Below the pieces are notes generated by a model. That model made no database searches and was not told the origin of the DNA. It was given only the letters and a program-made list of their open reading frames with translations. From Mycolicibacterium wolinskyi (GTDB taxonomy: Bacteria > Actinomycetota > Actinomycetes > Mycobacteriales > Mycobacteriaceae), in NCBI RefSeq assembly GCF_002101965.1, contig NZ_LQQA01000013.1, positions 62,001 to 126,000 of the forward strand: a DNA stretch of 64,000 bases, written 5' to 3'. Positions 30,544 through 38,739 of this stretch are shown piece after piece. The position numbers and the translations under genes are program-made. The first letter of the stretch is position 1, and every line of letters starts with the position of its first letter.

Positions 30544-31226
30544 CCCATCGGATCGTTCGACTTGAGCGCATCCTCGACCGGATGCACGTCGAGCTCGGGG
30601 TAGAACGGCGGGGTCAGGTTCGCCCACTGCACACAACTCCAGCGCCCGTCGGTGATCGGCGCGAGCACCACCGACTGCGCGTTGGCCAAATGGTGGTCGA
30701 GCGCGAAACTGCCGTCGACGCCGGCCAGCACCGCCGCCACCAACCTGATCGCCGCACCGTGGCTGACGAGCACGATGTCGCCGTCGAAGGCATGGTCGTC
30801 GAGGTAGCGCATCCGCAGTTGGGTGACGACCGGTACGTACCGGTGCAGCACCTGGCTGGCCGACTCGCCGCCCGGCATCGGCACGTCGAGCTCGCCTTCG
30901 TGCCAACGCTGGTAGATCGCGTTGAACTGGGCGATCGCGGCGTCGTCGTTGCGGTCCTCCAACTCACCGACCTGCACCTCGTGCACGCCGTCGAATTCGT
31001 ACGGGGTCAGACCGGTCTCCTCGGCGATGCCCGCGGCCGTCTGGGCCGCCCGGCGTGCCTGCGAGTGGGCGACGATCAGCGGCCGGTTGCTCAACGTGCT
31101 CGCGAACGACCGGGCTTGATCGCGGCCGAGGTCGGTCAGCTCGGCGCCAGGCGGCCGGGTGTCGAGCCGGCGTTCGACGTTGGCCAGTGACTGCCCGTGC
31201 CGGACGAGTACGAGCCGTCCGCTCAT
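30540..31226 (-). CDS. Histidine phosphatase superfamily (phosphoglycerate mutase-like) protein
   Basis: 228-aa member of the branch-1 histidine phosphatases (Rv3837c type). The catalytic LVRHGQS motif is at the N terminus (His9), the second Arg in SQARRAAQTA, an acidic GELEDR segment mid-protein, and the second catalytic His in VSHGAAIR. Probably a broad phosphatase rather than a glycolytic mutase, since the length and loops match the phosphatase subgroup. Its ATG overlaps the pheA stop (ATGA), so the two are coupled. Confidence 0.88.
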   Translation of the reverse strand: MSGRLVLVRHGQSLANVERRLDTRPPGAELTDLGRDQARSFASTLSNRPLIVAHSQARRAAQTAAGIAEETGLTPYEFDGVHEVQVGELEDRNDDAAIAQFNAIYQRWHEGELDVPMPGGESASQVLHRYVPVVTQLRMRYLDDHAFDGDIVLVSHGAAIRLVAAVLAGVDGSFALDHHLANAQSVVLAPITDGRWSCVQWANLTPPFYPELDVHPVEDALKSNDPMG

Positions 31227-32155
31227 GATTCGCCCGATCCGTCACGCAACCGGGCCAGCCAGCGGGCCGCCTCGTCGAATCGCGGGGGCGGCGCGCCGGC
31301 CGCCGATCCCGTGGGCCATGAACCTAGATATCGCACATCTGAACAACGTCGGTGGAGCGCTTTGAGTGCCTCGGCGACCGAATCGTCGTCGATGTGGCCG
31401 ACGCAATCCAGGAAGAACACATACGTGCCCAACTCAGTTCTGGTGGGCCGGGATTCGATGCGGGTCAGATCGATGTCGCGAATCGACAGCTCGGTCATGG
31501 CCGCCACCAGGGCACCCGGGGTGTTGTCGAGCCGCAGCACCACCGAGGTGCGGTCGGCGCCCGTCGCCGGTGGCGGCGGGCCGGGCGGACCGGCCAGCAC
31601 GAACCGGGTACGCGCGTTGACCTCGTCGACCACGTCGGCGGCCAGGATGTCCAGCCCGCACCGCTCGGCGGCCAACCGCGTGCTCACGCCCGCGTCGGCG
31701 CGGCCCTCGGCGACGTCGTGGGCGGCCGCGGCGTTCGAGTTGGCGGGCACCACCGCGGCGTCGGGAAGGTTGGCGGCCAGCCAGTTGCGTACCTGTGCGG
31801 CGGCCACCGGGAACGCCGCGACCGTGCGGACCGGTCCGGTGTGGCCGGGGCGGACGACGATGGTGAACGCGACGTCGAGGGTCAGTTCGGCGTAGATCTG
31901 CAGCGGGCTCCCGGCCGCCAGGCTGTCCATGGTCGGCAGCACCGAACCCTCGATCGAGTTCTCGATCGGCACGCAGGCGTAGTCGGCCTGCCCGTCGCGG
32001 ACGGCGCTCAGCGCACCCGGTGTGCTGTCGGTGCGCACCGGCGTGAATCCGCCGTCGCTGCCCTGGCTGCCGGGCACCATGTTTTGCGCCACCATCTGCA
32101 GCAACGCCGCTTCGGTGAAGGTTCCCTCCGGTCCGAGGTAGGCGATGCGCTGCAC
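31223..32155 (-). CDS. pheA: Prephenate dehydratase with ACT domain
   Basis: Converts prephenate to phenylpyruvate in phenylalanine biosynthesis. 310 aa from the GTG at 32155. The periplasmic-binding-like catalytic domain starts with IAYLGPEGTFTEAAL and includes CVPIENSIEGSV and the TRF motif (NARTRFVLAG). The C-terminal regulatory ACT domain begins about residue 205 (TSVVLRLDNTPGALVAAM) and contains ESRPTRTELGTYVFFLD, for allosteric Phe control. An upstream ATG at 32197 would add 14 residues not expected for the family. It is divergent from the IdeR-box-controlled gene. Confidence 0.94.
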   Translation of the reverse strand: MQRIAYLGPEGTFTEAALLQMVAQNMVPGSQGSDGGFTPVRTDSTPGALSAVRDGQADYACVPIENSIEGSVLPTMDSLAAGSPLQIYAELTLDVAFTIVVRPGHTGPVRTVAAFPVAAAQVRNWLAANLPDAAVVPANSNAAAAHDVAEGRADAGVSTRLAAERCGLDILAADVVDEVNARTRFVLAGPPGPPPPATGADRTSVVLRLDNTPGALVAAMTELSIRDIDLTRIESRPTRTELGTYVFFLDCVGHIDDDSVAEALKALHRRCSDVRYLGSWPTGSAAGAPPPRFDEAARWLARLRDGSGES

Positions 32156-32246
32156 CCCGTCAACATTAACGGCAACCCCGTCCGGCGCCGGCCTCATCGG
32201 CCCGGTCGCACCTTCGGTAAGCCTTGCGCGCCGTTCGCGCGTCCAG

Positions 32247-32270
32247 TTAAGTTAGGCTTACCTCACCTAA
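32247..32270. promoter_or_regulatory. IdeR (iron) box, two overlapping 19-mers
   Basis: TTAAGTTAGGCTTACCTCA (32247-32265) matches the IdeR/DtxR consensus TTAGGTTAGGCTAACCTAA at 16 of 19 positions by my count. An overlapping 19-mer at 32252-32270 matches 14 of 19. It lies 17-40 bp upstream of the DUF2470 gene, whose M. tuberculosis orthologue (Rv3839) is known to be iron/IdeR-responsive. Expected effect: repression in iron-replete cells. Confidence 0.88.
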
Positions 32271-32286
32271 GCGGAAGGCGGCGAGA

Positions 32287-33069
32287 ATGGCAGTAGCGGC
32301 ACCGACGACAGCCGAGCGGATTCGCAGCGCGTGCGCCCGGGGCGGCGGCGCCATGCTCGCCGTCGAGGGCATCGAGCCGGTCGAGTCTCCCGTGCATCAT
32401 CTGCTCGACGACGGCTCGTTCGCGATCACCGTTCCCGAGGCCGGCCCGCTGGTCGGCATGGTGCTGTCCTCCGGTTCGGCGGGCGTGCAGGCCGTGCTCG
32501 AGATGACCGACTACGCGCCGCTGCCGCTGCGCGAACCGGTGCGCTCGCTGGTCTGGATCCGCGGCCGGCTCCAGCACGTGCCGTCCGGCGAGATTCCCGC
32601 GCTGCTCGACCTCGTCGCCACCGAGGACCCGAATCCCGCACTGCTGCAGGTGAATTCCGGACCCGGACCGGTCGAAGACACGTATGCGTTGATGCGGTTG
32701 GAGATCGAGTCGGTCGTGGTGGCCGATGCGACGGGTGCCGAGTCGGTGAGTCTCGGCGCACTGCTGCAGGCGCGTCCCGATCCGTTCTGCGCCATGGAAT
32801 CCTGCTGGCTGCAGCACATGGAGTCGGCACACCGCGACGTCGTCGAGCGCCTCGCGACGCGGCTCCCGATGACGCTGCGCCAAGGCCGGGTACGCCCGTT
32901 GGGTCTGGACCGCTACGGCGTGCAGCTGCGCGTGGAGAACGAGAACGGCGACCACGACGTGCGCCTGCCGTTCGCCAAGCCCGTCGACGACGTGACCGGG
33001 CTGAGCCAGGCGATCCGGGTACTGATGGGCTGCCCGTTCCTCAACGGGCTACGCGCGCGCAAGATCTAG
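32287..33069 (+). CDS. Iron-regulated DUF2470-containing protein (Rv3839 type)
   Basis: 260-aa cytosolic protein with an N-terminal split-barrel-like region (about 20-150) and a C-terminal DUF2470-type helical module (MESCWLQHMESAHRDVVERLA onward). This architecture is shared with HugZ-like heme oxygenases and GluTR-binding proteins. Together with the IdeR box in its promoter, this suggests a role in heme-iron handling under iron limitation; the reaction is not established. ATG start at 32287 with a GGCGAGA upstream. The next gene, a CPBP protease, starts 20 bp after its stop. Confidence 0.82.
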   Translation: MAVAAPTTAERIRSACARGGGAMLAVEGIEPVESPVHHLLDDGSFAITVPEAGPLVGMVLSSGSAGVQAVLEMTDYAPLPLREPVRSLVWIRGRLQHVPSGEIPALLDLVATEDPNPALLQVNSGPGPVEDTYALMRLEIESVVVADATGAESVSLGALLQARPDPFCAMESCWLQHMESAHRDVVERLATRLPMTLRQGRVRPLGLDRYGVQLRVENENGDHDVRLPFAKPVDDVTGLSQAIRVLMGCPFLNGLRARKI

Positions 33070-33088
33070 CGCCGCTACCGTAGCTCCG

Positions 33089-33853
33089 GTGACGGGGCCC
33101 AACGAACAGCTCGAGCCGCAGCGGCGAACCCTCAAGATCGAGATCGCCGTCGTGCTGGCGGTGACGTTCGGGCTCAGCGCCTACACCGCGCTGCTTAAGC
33201 TCACCGAAGGCGTGCTGCTCGGGTTGTCCGGTCAGACCGTCGCACTCAATCCCCGCCGCTCCCCGTTCGACCTCATCGATCTTGGCCTGCATCTGGCCGG
33301 CATCCTGCAATTGCTCGCATGGGGTGCGCTGGCGATATATCTGCTGTGGCGCAGCGGTTTCGGACCATCGGCCATCGGCTTGGCCCGCCCGCAGTGGCGT
33401 GCCGACGGGTTGGGCGGGCTCGGCCTCGCCGCCCTGATCGGTCTGCCCGGGCTCGCGTTCTACGTGATCGCCCGGGTACTCGGGCTGAGCGCCAACGTCG
33501 AACCGGCCGAGCTCTACGACACCTGGTGGCGGATTCCCGTTCTGCTCGGTGCGGCGTTCGCCAACGGCTGGGCCGAGGAGATCATCGTCGTGGCCTTCCT
33601 GCTGACGCGGCTGCGCCAACTCGACGTGAGCCCGACCCGCGCGTTGGTGATCTCCAGCCTGCTGCGCGGTGCCTACCACCTGTACCAGGGCTACAGCGCC
33701 GGATTGGGCAACATCGTGATGGGCCTGGTGTTCGGCTACGTGTGGCAGCGCACGGGCCGGTTGTGGCCGCTGATCATCGCCCACGCCCTGATCGACGCGG
33801 TGGCGTTCGTCGGCTACGCACTCGTGGCCGACCGGCTCGGCTGGCTGCAGTAG
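33089..33853 (+). CDS. CPBP family intramembrane metalloprotease
   Basis: 254-aa polytopic membrane protein, about 6-7 TM helices. The Abi/CAAX-protease motifs are present: motif 1 EE in GWAEEIIVVAFLLTRL, motif 2 in RGAYHLYQG, and motif 3 HALID with the conserved His/Asp. Such proteins cleave within or near the membrane, or in some lineages protect against bacteriocins; the substrate is unknown. The GTG at 33089 follows the upstream stop by 20 bp, so it may also respond to iron through read-through (inference). Confidence 0.85.
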   Translation: MTGPNEQLEPQRRTLKIEIAVVLAVTFGLSAYTALLKLTEGVLLGLSGQTVALNPRRSPFDLIDLGLHLAGILQLLAWGALAIYLLWRSGFGPSAIGLARPQWRADGLGGLGLAALIGLPGLAFYVIARVLGLSANVEPAELYDTWWRIPVLLGAAFANGWAEEIIVVAFLLTRLRQLDVSPTRALVISSLLRGAYHLYQGYSAGLGNIVMGLVFGYVWQRTGRLWPLIIAHALIDAVAFVGYALVADRLGWLQ

Positions 33854-33883
33854 CCCGGCCCGGTCAGCACGTACATTGCTGGA

Positions 33884-35122
33884 ATGGACCAGAACCGGCA
33901 CCCCGACCCGCGGTTGCGGCGTCCGGTGCCGCGCCGTCCATCCGGTGAACCGCCGCAGGCGATGCGGCGCGATCCGAACTACCGGCCGGCCTGGCCGCCC
34001 AATCCGCCGACGCCACCGCGCCAGCCGCCACCACCCCGACAGCCTCGGCAGGTTCAGGCGCCGCCGCGTCAACCGCCGCGTCAGCCACCACCCCGGCCGG
34101 TCCCGCCACCCGCGCGGCCGGCCTCCAAGCCACCCCCGCCCGCCGTCGTGCGCAAGCCACGCAAACGGCGTCCATGGGGCCGGATCATCTTGACGCTGTT
34201 CATGCTCGGCGTCCTGGCGATCATCGCGGGCGGCGTGTGGATAGACACCTCGCTGCGGCGCATACCGGCATTGGCCGATTATCCGGAGCGTCCCGGATCG
34301 GGCCGTGGCACCACGTGGCTGCTCGTCGGCTCCGACAGCCGTCAGGGTCTGACGCCCGACCAGCAGGCGGAGCTCGCCACGGGTGGCGACATCGGGACCG
34401 GCCGCACGGACACGATCCTGCTCGTGCACATTCCCGGTATCGGCGCCGACGCCCCGGCGACCATGGTGTCGATCCCCCGCGACTCCTACGTGCCGATCCC
34501 CGGATACGGCGAAGACAAGATCAATGCCGCGTTCTCGTTGGGCGGCGCACCACTGCTGGCACAGACCGTCGAGCTCGCGACGGGCCTGCACCTCGACCAC
34601 TACGCCGAGATCGGGTTCGACGGTTTCGCCGCCCTCGTCGATGCCGTAGGGGGCGTGACGATGTGTCCCGCCGAACCGATCAGCGATCCGCTGGCAGGCA
34701 TCGATCTGCCTGCCGGTTGCCAGGTGCTCGACGGCCGCAGCGCGCTCGGCTTCGTCCGGACCAGGGCCACGCCGCGCGCCGACCTGGACCGCATGGTCAA
34801 TCAGCGCGAGTTCATGTCGGCGCTGCTGCACCGGGCCGCGAGTCCCTCGGTGTTGCTGAACCCGCTGCGGTGGTACCCGATGGCTCGCGCCGCCGGCGGC
34901 ACCATCGCGGTCGACGAAGGCGCCCACGTGTGGGATCTGGCGTGGCTGGCGTGGGCGTTGCGCGGCGACCTGCTCACCACCACGGTGCCGATCGGAGAAT
35001 TCACCGGTAGCGATTCGGGCGCGGTCGTGGTGTGGGACAGCGACGCGGCGAGCCGCCTGTTCGACGCGTTGGCGACCGATGCGACGATCCCGCCCGACGT
35101 GATCAATACCCCGGGCACTTGA
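33884..35122 (+). CDS. LytR-CpsA-Psr (LCP) family protein
   Basis: 412-aa envelope ligase. The cytoplasmic N terminus (about 1-95) is extremely Pro/Arg-rich, followed by one TM helix (about 100-122) and the extracytoplasmic LCP domain. LCP signatures: LLVGSDSRQG, the RTDTILLVHI block with catalytic Arg/Asp, SIPRDSYVPIPGYGEDKINAAF, and GFVRTRATPRADLDRM near the end of the domain. In mycobacteria LCP enzymes ligate arabinogalactan to peptidoglycan, completing the pathway whose early genes are at the start of the window. Gene 30 bp after the CPBP gene. Confidence 0.92.
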   Translation: MDQNRHPDPRLRRPVPRRPSGEPPQAMRRDPNYRPAWPPNPPTPPRQPPPPRQPRQVQAPPRQPPRQPPPRPVPPPARPASKPPPPAVVRKPRKRRPWGRIILTLFMLGVLAIIAGGVWIDTSLRRIPALADYPERPGSGRGTTWLLVGSDSRQGLTPDQQAELATGGDIGTGRTDTILLVHIPGIGADAPATMVSIPRDSYVPIPGYGEDKINAAFSLGGAPLLAQTVELATGLHLDHYAEIGFDGFAALVDAVGGVTMCPAEPISDPLAGIDLPAGCQVLDGRSALGFVRTRATPRADLDRMVNQREFMSALLHRAASPSVLLNPLRWYPMARAAGGTIAVDEGAHVWDLAWLAWALRGDLLTTTVPIGEFTGSDSGAVVVWDSDAASRLFDALATDATIPPDVINTPGT

Positions 35123-35124
35123 GC

Positions 35125-35143
35125 TTAGGCAAAGCTAAATTAG
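35125..35143. promoter_or_regulatory. Degenerate IdeR box upstream of bfrB (distal)
   Basis: TTAGGCAAAGCTAAATTAG matches the IdeR consensus at 13 of 19 positions. It begins 3 bp after the LCP gene stop and about 117 bp before the bfrB start. In M. tuberculosis bfrB is activated by Fe-IdeR binding to tandem upstream boxes; the spacing here is consistent with that arrangement. Confidence 0.6.
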
Positions 35144-35187
35144 CAACAGCAAATTCGCTACAAGAAACGTAATCGCCGTCACACGAC

Positions 35188-35214
35188 TTAGGTAAAGCTG
35201 ACCTCAATGAGGTC
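35188..35214. promoter_or_regulatory. IdeR box upstream of bfrB (proximal) merged with an inverted repeat
   Basis: TTAGGTAAAGCTGACCTCA (35188-35206) matches the IdeR consensus at 15 of 19 positions. Its right half is also the left arm of a perfect inverted repeat GACCTCA-A-TGAGGTC (35200-35214), so the operator may be bound by IdeR, by a second regulator, or by an extended IdeR array. It lies about 54 bp upstream of bfrB. Confidence 0.7.
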
Positions 35215-35259
35215 TACCTTCGCTGACAATGCGTTCTGACCTGCTATATCCTCGTCCGC

Positions 35260-35805
35260 ATGACAACGTCCGGCGCAATCGACACGAAATTCCACGCCCT
35301 GATCCAGGATCAAATCCGCAGCGAATTCACTGCTTCGCAGCAATATATTGCGATCGCTGTTTATTTCGATGGCGCCGACCTGCCCCAGCTCGCCAAGCAC
35401 TTCTACGGCCAGGCGGTCGAGGAGCGCAATCACGCGATGATGCTCGTGCAGTACCTGCTCGACCGCGACATCGACGTCGAGATCCCCGGTATCGACACCG
35501 TGTGCAACCGCTTCGACGTCCCCCGCGAGGCGCTCGTCCTGGCACTCAACCAGGAGCGCACGGTCACCGAGCAGATCAGCCGGCTCGCCAGCGTGGCCCG
35601 CGAGGAGGGTGACTACCTCGGTGAGCAGTTCATGCAGTGGTTCCTCAAGGAGCAGGTCGAAGAGGTCGCGACGATGACGACGCTTGTGCGCATCGCCGAC
35701 CGCGCGGGTGCGAACCTCTTCCATCTAGAGGACTTCGTCGCCCGCGAGATGTCCGGTGGCGCCGCGGATCCCACAGCCCCCAAGGCAGCGGGCGGGAACC
35801 TCTAG
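35260..35805 (+). CDS. bfrB: Ferritin BfrB
   Basis: 181-aa iron-storage ferritin (24-mer, non-heme). The ferroxidase ligands are visible in the four-helix bundle: Glu in SEFTASQQYIA, the EERNHAMM motif of helix B, Glu in LNQERTVTEQ and the QFMQWFLKEQVEE segment. There is no Met-heme ligand pattern of bacterioferritin. The C-terminal tail after the bundle (about 165-181) is Gly/Ala/Pro-rich. Upstream IdeR-type boxes suggest iron-dependent activation. It is convergent with glpQ1, with only 6 bp between stops. Confidence 0.96.
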   Translation: MTTSGAIDTKFHALIQDQIRSEFTASQQYIAIAVYFDGADLPQLAKHFYGQAVEERNHAMMLVQYLLDRDIDVEIPGIDTVCNRFDVPREALVLALNQERTVTEQISRLASVAREEGDYLGEQFMQWFLKEQVEEVATMTTLVRIADRAGANLFHLEDFVAREMSGGAADPTAPKAAGGNL

Positions 35806-35811
35806 AACGAC

Positions 35812-36657
35812 TCAGTCCCGGCCCGCACCGGTCAGGCCGTTCTGCAGCCAGTCCTTGGTGCGGCCGGGATGGTTGGTGGCCACCCACGCCACCCCGATGT
35901 CCCGGCAGAACCGGACATCCTCGTAGTGATCGACCGTCCAGCAGTACAGCGCACGGCCCTGGGCGGCCGCCCGGTCGACCAGCTCGGGATGTTCCCGCAG
36001 CGTCGCGATCGACGGGCCGACCGCCGTCGCACCGACTGTGGTCGCCGCGCTCCCCCCGAGATAACGCGACGTCTCCCCCAACAGCACGGTCGGCAGCATC
36101 GGCGCGGCGCGGCGGATCCGCCACACCGCGGCGGCCGAGAACGACATCACGACCGCGCGGGACAGGTCGGCCGACGGCGGCGCCGCGATGCCGTAGCGGT
36201 GCAACAACGCCAGCACCTTGTTCTCGACGAGTGCGCCATAGCGCACCGGGTGTTTGGTTTCGATGAACAGCTTGACGGGCCGGTTCCAGTCCAACACAAG
36301 GGCCACCAGGTCGTCGAGCGTGAGCAGACCCGTCTCGCCGTTGCCGCCGTCGACGCGCGAACTGGCATGCCACGACCCGTAATCCAGCTTCCGGAGTTCG
36401 GCGAGCGTCATCTCGCTCACGAGTCCCGAGCCGGTCGACGTCCGGTCGATCCTACGGTCGTGCACACACACCAGATGCCCGTCCCGCGTCAGCCGCACAT
36501 CGCATTCGACTCCGTCGGCACCCTCGCGAAGCGCCAGGTCGTAGGCGGCGAGCGTGTGCTCCGGCCGGTCTGCGGACGCTCCCCGATGGGCCACCACGAA
36601 CGGATGTCCCGGGCCCGGTGTCGCCTGCCCAGCGGCTCCGGCGTCGCCCACGTTCAT
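35812..36657 (-). CDS. glpQ1: Glycerophosphodiester phosphodiesterase
   Basis: 281-aa GDPD-family enzyme hydrolysing glycerophosphodiesters to glycerol-3-phosphate and an alcohol. The TIM-barrel signatures are complete: VAHRGASADRPEHTLAAY (catalytic His), GVECDVRLTRDGHLVCVHD (Glu, Asp and second His) and FIETKHP. No signal peptide is evident, so it is probably cytosolic. The ATG at 36657 is 4 bp from the stop of the upstream DUF4328 gene. Confidence 0.93.
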   Translation of the reverse strand: MNVGDAGAAGQATPGPGHPFVVAHRGASADRPEHTLAAYDLALREGADGVECDVRLTRDGHLVCVHDRRIDRTSTGSGLVSEMTLAELRKLDYGSWHASSRVDGGNGETGLLTLDDLVALVLDWNRPVKLFIETKHPVRYGALVENKVLALLHRYGIAAPPSADLSRAVVMSFSAAAVWRIRRAAPMLPTVLLGETSRYLGGSAATTVGATAVGPSIATLREHPELVDRAAAQGRALYCWTVDHYEDVRFCRDIGVAWVATNHPGRTKDWLQNGLTGAGRD

Positions 36658-36661
36658 ATGG

Positions 36662-37747
36662 CTATGCTGCCGGGTTCTGCCCTTCGGACTCAACCGGAGC
36701 GGAGGATTCGCGTCGATCCTGCTGCTCGGGCCCACTCTTCGGCTGATCGGCGCCGTCGGCCTCCGCGACGGGGGCCGGGCGGCCGGGCTGCGTCGATCCG
36801 GAATCGACCACCACCCAGCGGTGCAGGCTGCGGTGGGCCGTCGCGGTGCGTTCGAAGCCGTTGAACACGCGAGTGATCAGCACGACGGCCGCGAGCGCGA
36901 GCAGGTAGCCGATCGTCACGGTCACGGTGTTGTCAGCGATGTTCTGCGGGTTGTTGGCGAAGAACGTGACGACGAAGGTGCTGACGATCGACCACACCGC
37001 CACCACCGCGCTGAGCACCCACACGATCCACCACACCACGATGGGCCTGCGCAGCTGTGACAGCCGGTTTTCCGCGGATGCGAGCTCGAGCACGAACACC
37101 GGTGCCATGAACAGGTTCACGAGCGGCAGCAGGCAGCAGATCCACAGTTCCCACGCGCCTCGCGGATCGTCTTGTCCGCGCTGGGCATACGCCGCGCTTC
37201 GACGATCGACGAGCCAGTACACCAGCAACACGACGGTGATGAACATGACGGCCAGCACCATGAGGCTCGCCAGCAGGCCGATGGTGACACCTGTCCAAGC
37301 GATCACCGGATGCAGCAGCACGCTGCGGTTGATCAGCAACAGGGCGTACCGAACGATGTGGGTGACCGCCGCGATGCCCAGCGCGATCATGGCCAGGATC
37401 AGCACCAGCCGCACCGTGTCGGGGCCGGGGCCGCGCCGTTTGGCCACCGTCTCGTGATCGGCGACCTCGAACTGCTGTTGCAGACCCCAACTCGGAATCG
37501 TCCGGTACCGCGGGGTCGGCCCGAGTGGCCGACGCTGGCGACGGGTCGGCGGCGGGGCGCCGGGCCGGACCGCGATCCAGCGGTAGCCGGGTGCCAGCCG
37601 CGGCGGAGTCGCCCGAGAGCCGGCGTCGGCCGCCCACTGCTGTTCGGTCGACGGCGCGAGCAGGGTGCCGCCACACCGAGGGCACCACGACCGCTGCCGA
37701 TCGCGCACGTTCCAGCGCGTCCCGCACTGCGAACACACCTGGATCAT
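36662..37747 (-). CDS. DUF4328-type membrane protein with N-terminal zinc ribbon
   Basis: 361-aa protein (Rv3843c type). A zinc ribbon at the very N terminus (CSQC at 5-8, CPRCG at 22-25) is followed by a Pro/Arg linker. Six or so TM helices (about 113-290) with the DUF4328 pattern WELWICCLLPLVNLFMAP come next, then a hydrophilic acidic C terminus. Function unknown; probably a membrane protein with a cytosolic metal-binding head. Co-directional with glpQ1. Confidence 0.82.
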   Translation of the reverse strand: MIQVCSQCGTRWNVRDRQRSWCPRCGGTLLAPSTEQQWAADAGSRATPPRLAPGYRWIAVRPGAPPPTRRQRRPLGPTPRYRTIPSWGLQQQFEVADHETVAKRRGPGPDTVRLVLILAMIALGIAAVTHIVRYALLLINRSVLLHPVIAWTGVTIGLLASLMVLAVMFITVVLLVYWLVDRRSAAYAQRGQDDPRGAWELWICCLLPLVNLFMAPVFVLELASAENRLSQLRRPIVVWWIVWVLSAVVAVWSIVSTFVVTFFANNPQNIADNTVTVTIGYLLALAAVVLITRVFNGFERTATAHRSLHRWVVVDSGSTQPGRPAPVAEADGADQPKSGPEQQDRRESSAPVESEGQNPAA

Positions 37748-37793
37748 CTGACCAGCCTAGCGACGGTCATCGGGCTGTCTGCGCGCCAGCCGG

Positions 37794-38135
37794 TCAGAGG
37801 CTGCCCGCACTGCCGTCGTCGGTGACGACGGGCCGTCCGGCACCGACCCACGAGAGCATCCCGCCGTCGACGTTGATCGGGGTGTAGCCGTTGCGCGCCA
37901 GGTAGTGCGCGACCCGCAGCGAGCGCCCGCCGGCGTGGCAGATCACGAACAGCTCGGCATCCGGATCGATCTCGGCCATGCGGGCCGGCACGTCCCCCAT
38001 GGGGATGTGCTGTGCGCCGGCGACGTGACCGCGCTGCCATTCGTCGTCTTCACGTACGTCGAGCAGCACCACCGACTCGTCGAACGTCGTGGGAACAGCG
38101 GCGATGTCGGCCTGCGCGACTTCCACATCGTCCAT
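37794..38135 (-). CDS. Single-domain rhodanese (sulfurtransferase)
   Basis: 113-aa rhodanese-like domain. The active-site loop is ICHAGGRS (Cys, with Arg at +5), preceded by LLDVREDDEWQRGHVAGAQHIPMGDVPARM, the family signature split over two blocks. Probably carries persulfide for sulfur trafficking or detoxification; cytosolic. The ATG at 38135 is chosen because it begins the domain; an upstream open frame lacks family sequence. Confidence 0.88.
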   Translation of the reverse strand: MDDVEVAQADIAAVPTTFDESVVLLDVREDDEWQRGHVAGAQHIPMGDVPARMAEIDPDAELFVICHAGGRSLRVAHYLARNGYTPINVDGGMLSWVGAGRPVVTDDGSAGSL

Positions 38136-38580
38136 GCGTCCATGCTCGCACGCACCCCTCGTCCGCGCACCCACCCCTGGCACTCGACAGAGCCAGCAAT
38201 GCGCGGCTATCCACAGTTTCCACAGGTTCATCCACAGGCTGACACCTGCGCAGATATTGCTTGATGGGCTTCAGCTGTGTGCTTGCTGTCGGACCCTGTG
38301 GATAACCGGGTCCCCAAATGGGCAGCGATCAACAACGTCTCAGCGGCCCGAGCGAAATTTCTCGGCGGGCTAAGCACCCGCCGTGCGGCGTGCTGACACT
38401 GATACCCACTCGAACGACGTTGCAATCAACATGATTCCCACCCGCAGCGGGTTGGTCCGCTCGGCGCATCGGGGCCGATTTCTTCCTGACCGTTTAACGG
38501 GCTATGATCGCGGTCACACCAGATGTTGTGACAGAACTCACTGGGGGCCAGACATTGATCGTGCAGGTCAGGAGTGTTTG
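38136..38580. other. 445-bp gene-free region with DnaA-box-like cluster and a promoter-like segment
   Basis: No convincing gene in either strand. Its left half holds four DnaA-box-like sites (38207-38305). Its right half holds a TATGAT -10-like hexamer at 38503-38508 with a neighbouring palindrome CCGTTTAACGG (38490-38500), plausibly the promoter of the small membrane protein gene at 38581. Confidence 0.6.
38207..38305. promoter_or_regulatory. Cluster of DnaA-box-like sequences
   Basis: CTATCCACA (38207-38215), GTTTCCACA (38216-38224) and TCATCCACA (38228-38236) are direct copies, matching TTATCCACA at 8, 7 and 8 of 9 positions. TGTGGATAA (38297-38305) is a perfect inverted copy. Mycobacterial DnaA prefers TTGTCCACA-like boxes, so the affinity here needs testing. 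The cluster is not next to dnaA or dnaN. Confidence 0.5.
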
Positions 38581-38739
38581 ATGGCGTCGCATCCGATGGG
38601 ACCGGGATCAGCGTTACCACAACCTGAATGGCAGTCGTCGGGACATCTGCACACCCGTAACCAGATGATGGCTTTTCTCCGCGCAGGCATCATCGCCCTG
38701 CTTCTGCTGGGCATCCTGGCGCTCATCGTCTGGTTCTGA
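38581..38739 (+). CDS. Small single-pass membrane protein
   Basis: 52 aa: a hydrophilic Pro/Gln-rich N terminus (about 1-30) followed by one strongly hydrophobic helix (about 32-51) ending at the C terminus, i.e. tail-anchored. The ATG at 38581 has GGAG with 6-nt spacing. It precedes sodA by 138 bp in the same direction. Function unknown. Codon use matches neighbours, which supports it as a real gene. Confidence 0.72.
   Translation: MASHPMGPGSALPQPEWQSSGHLHTRNQMMAFLRAGIIALLLLGILALIVWF

Noticed and set aside
33041..34927. Minus-strand 628-codon frame opposite CPBP and LCP genes
   Set aside because: Antisense shadow of Pro/Arg-rich coding sequence.
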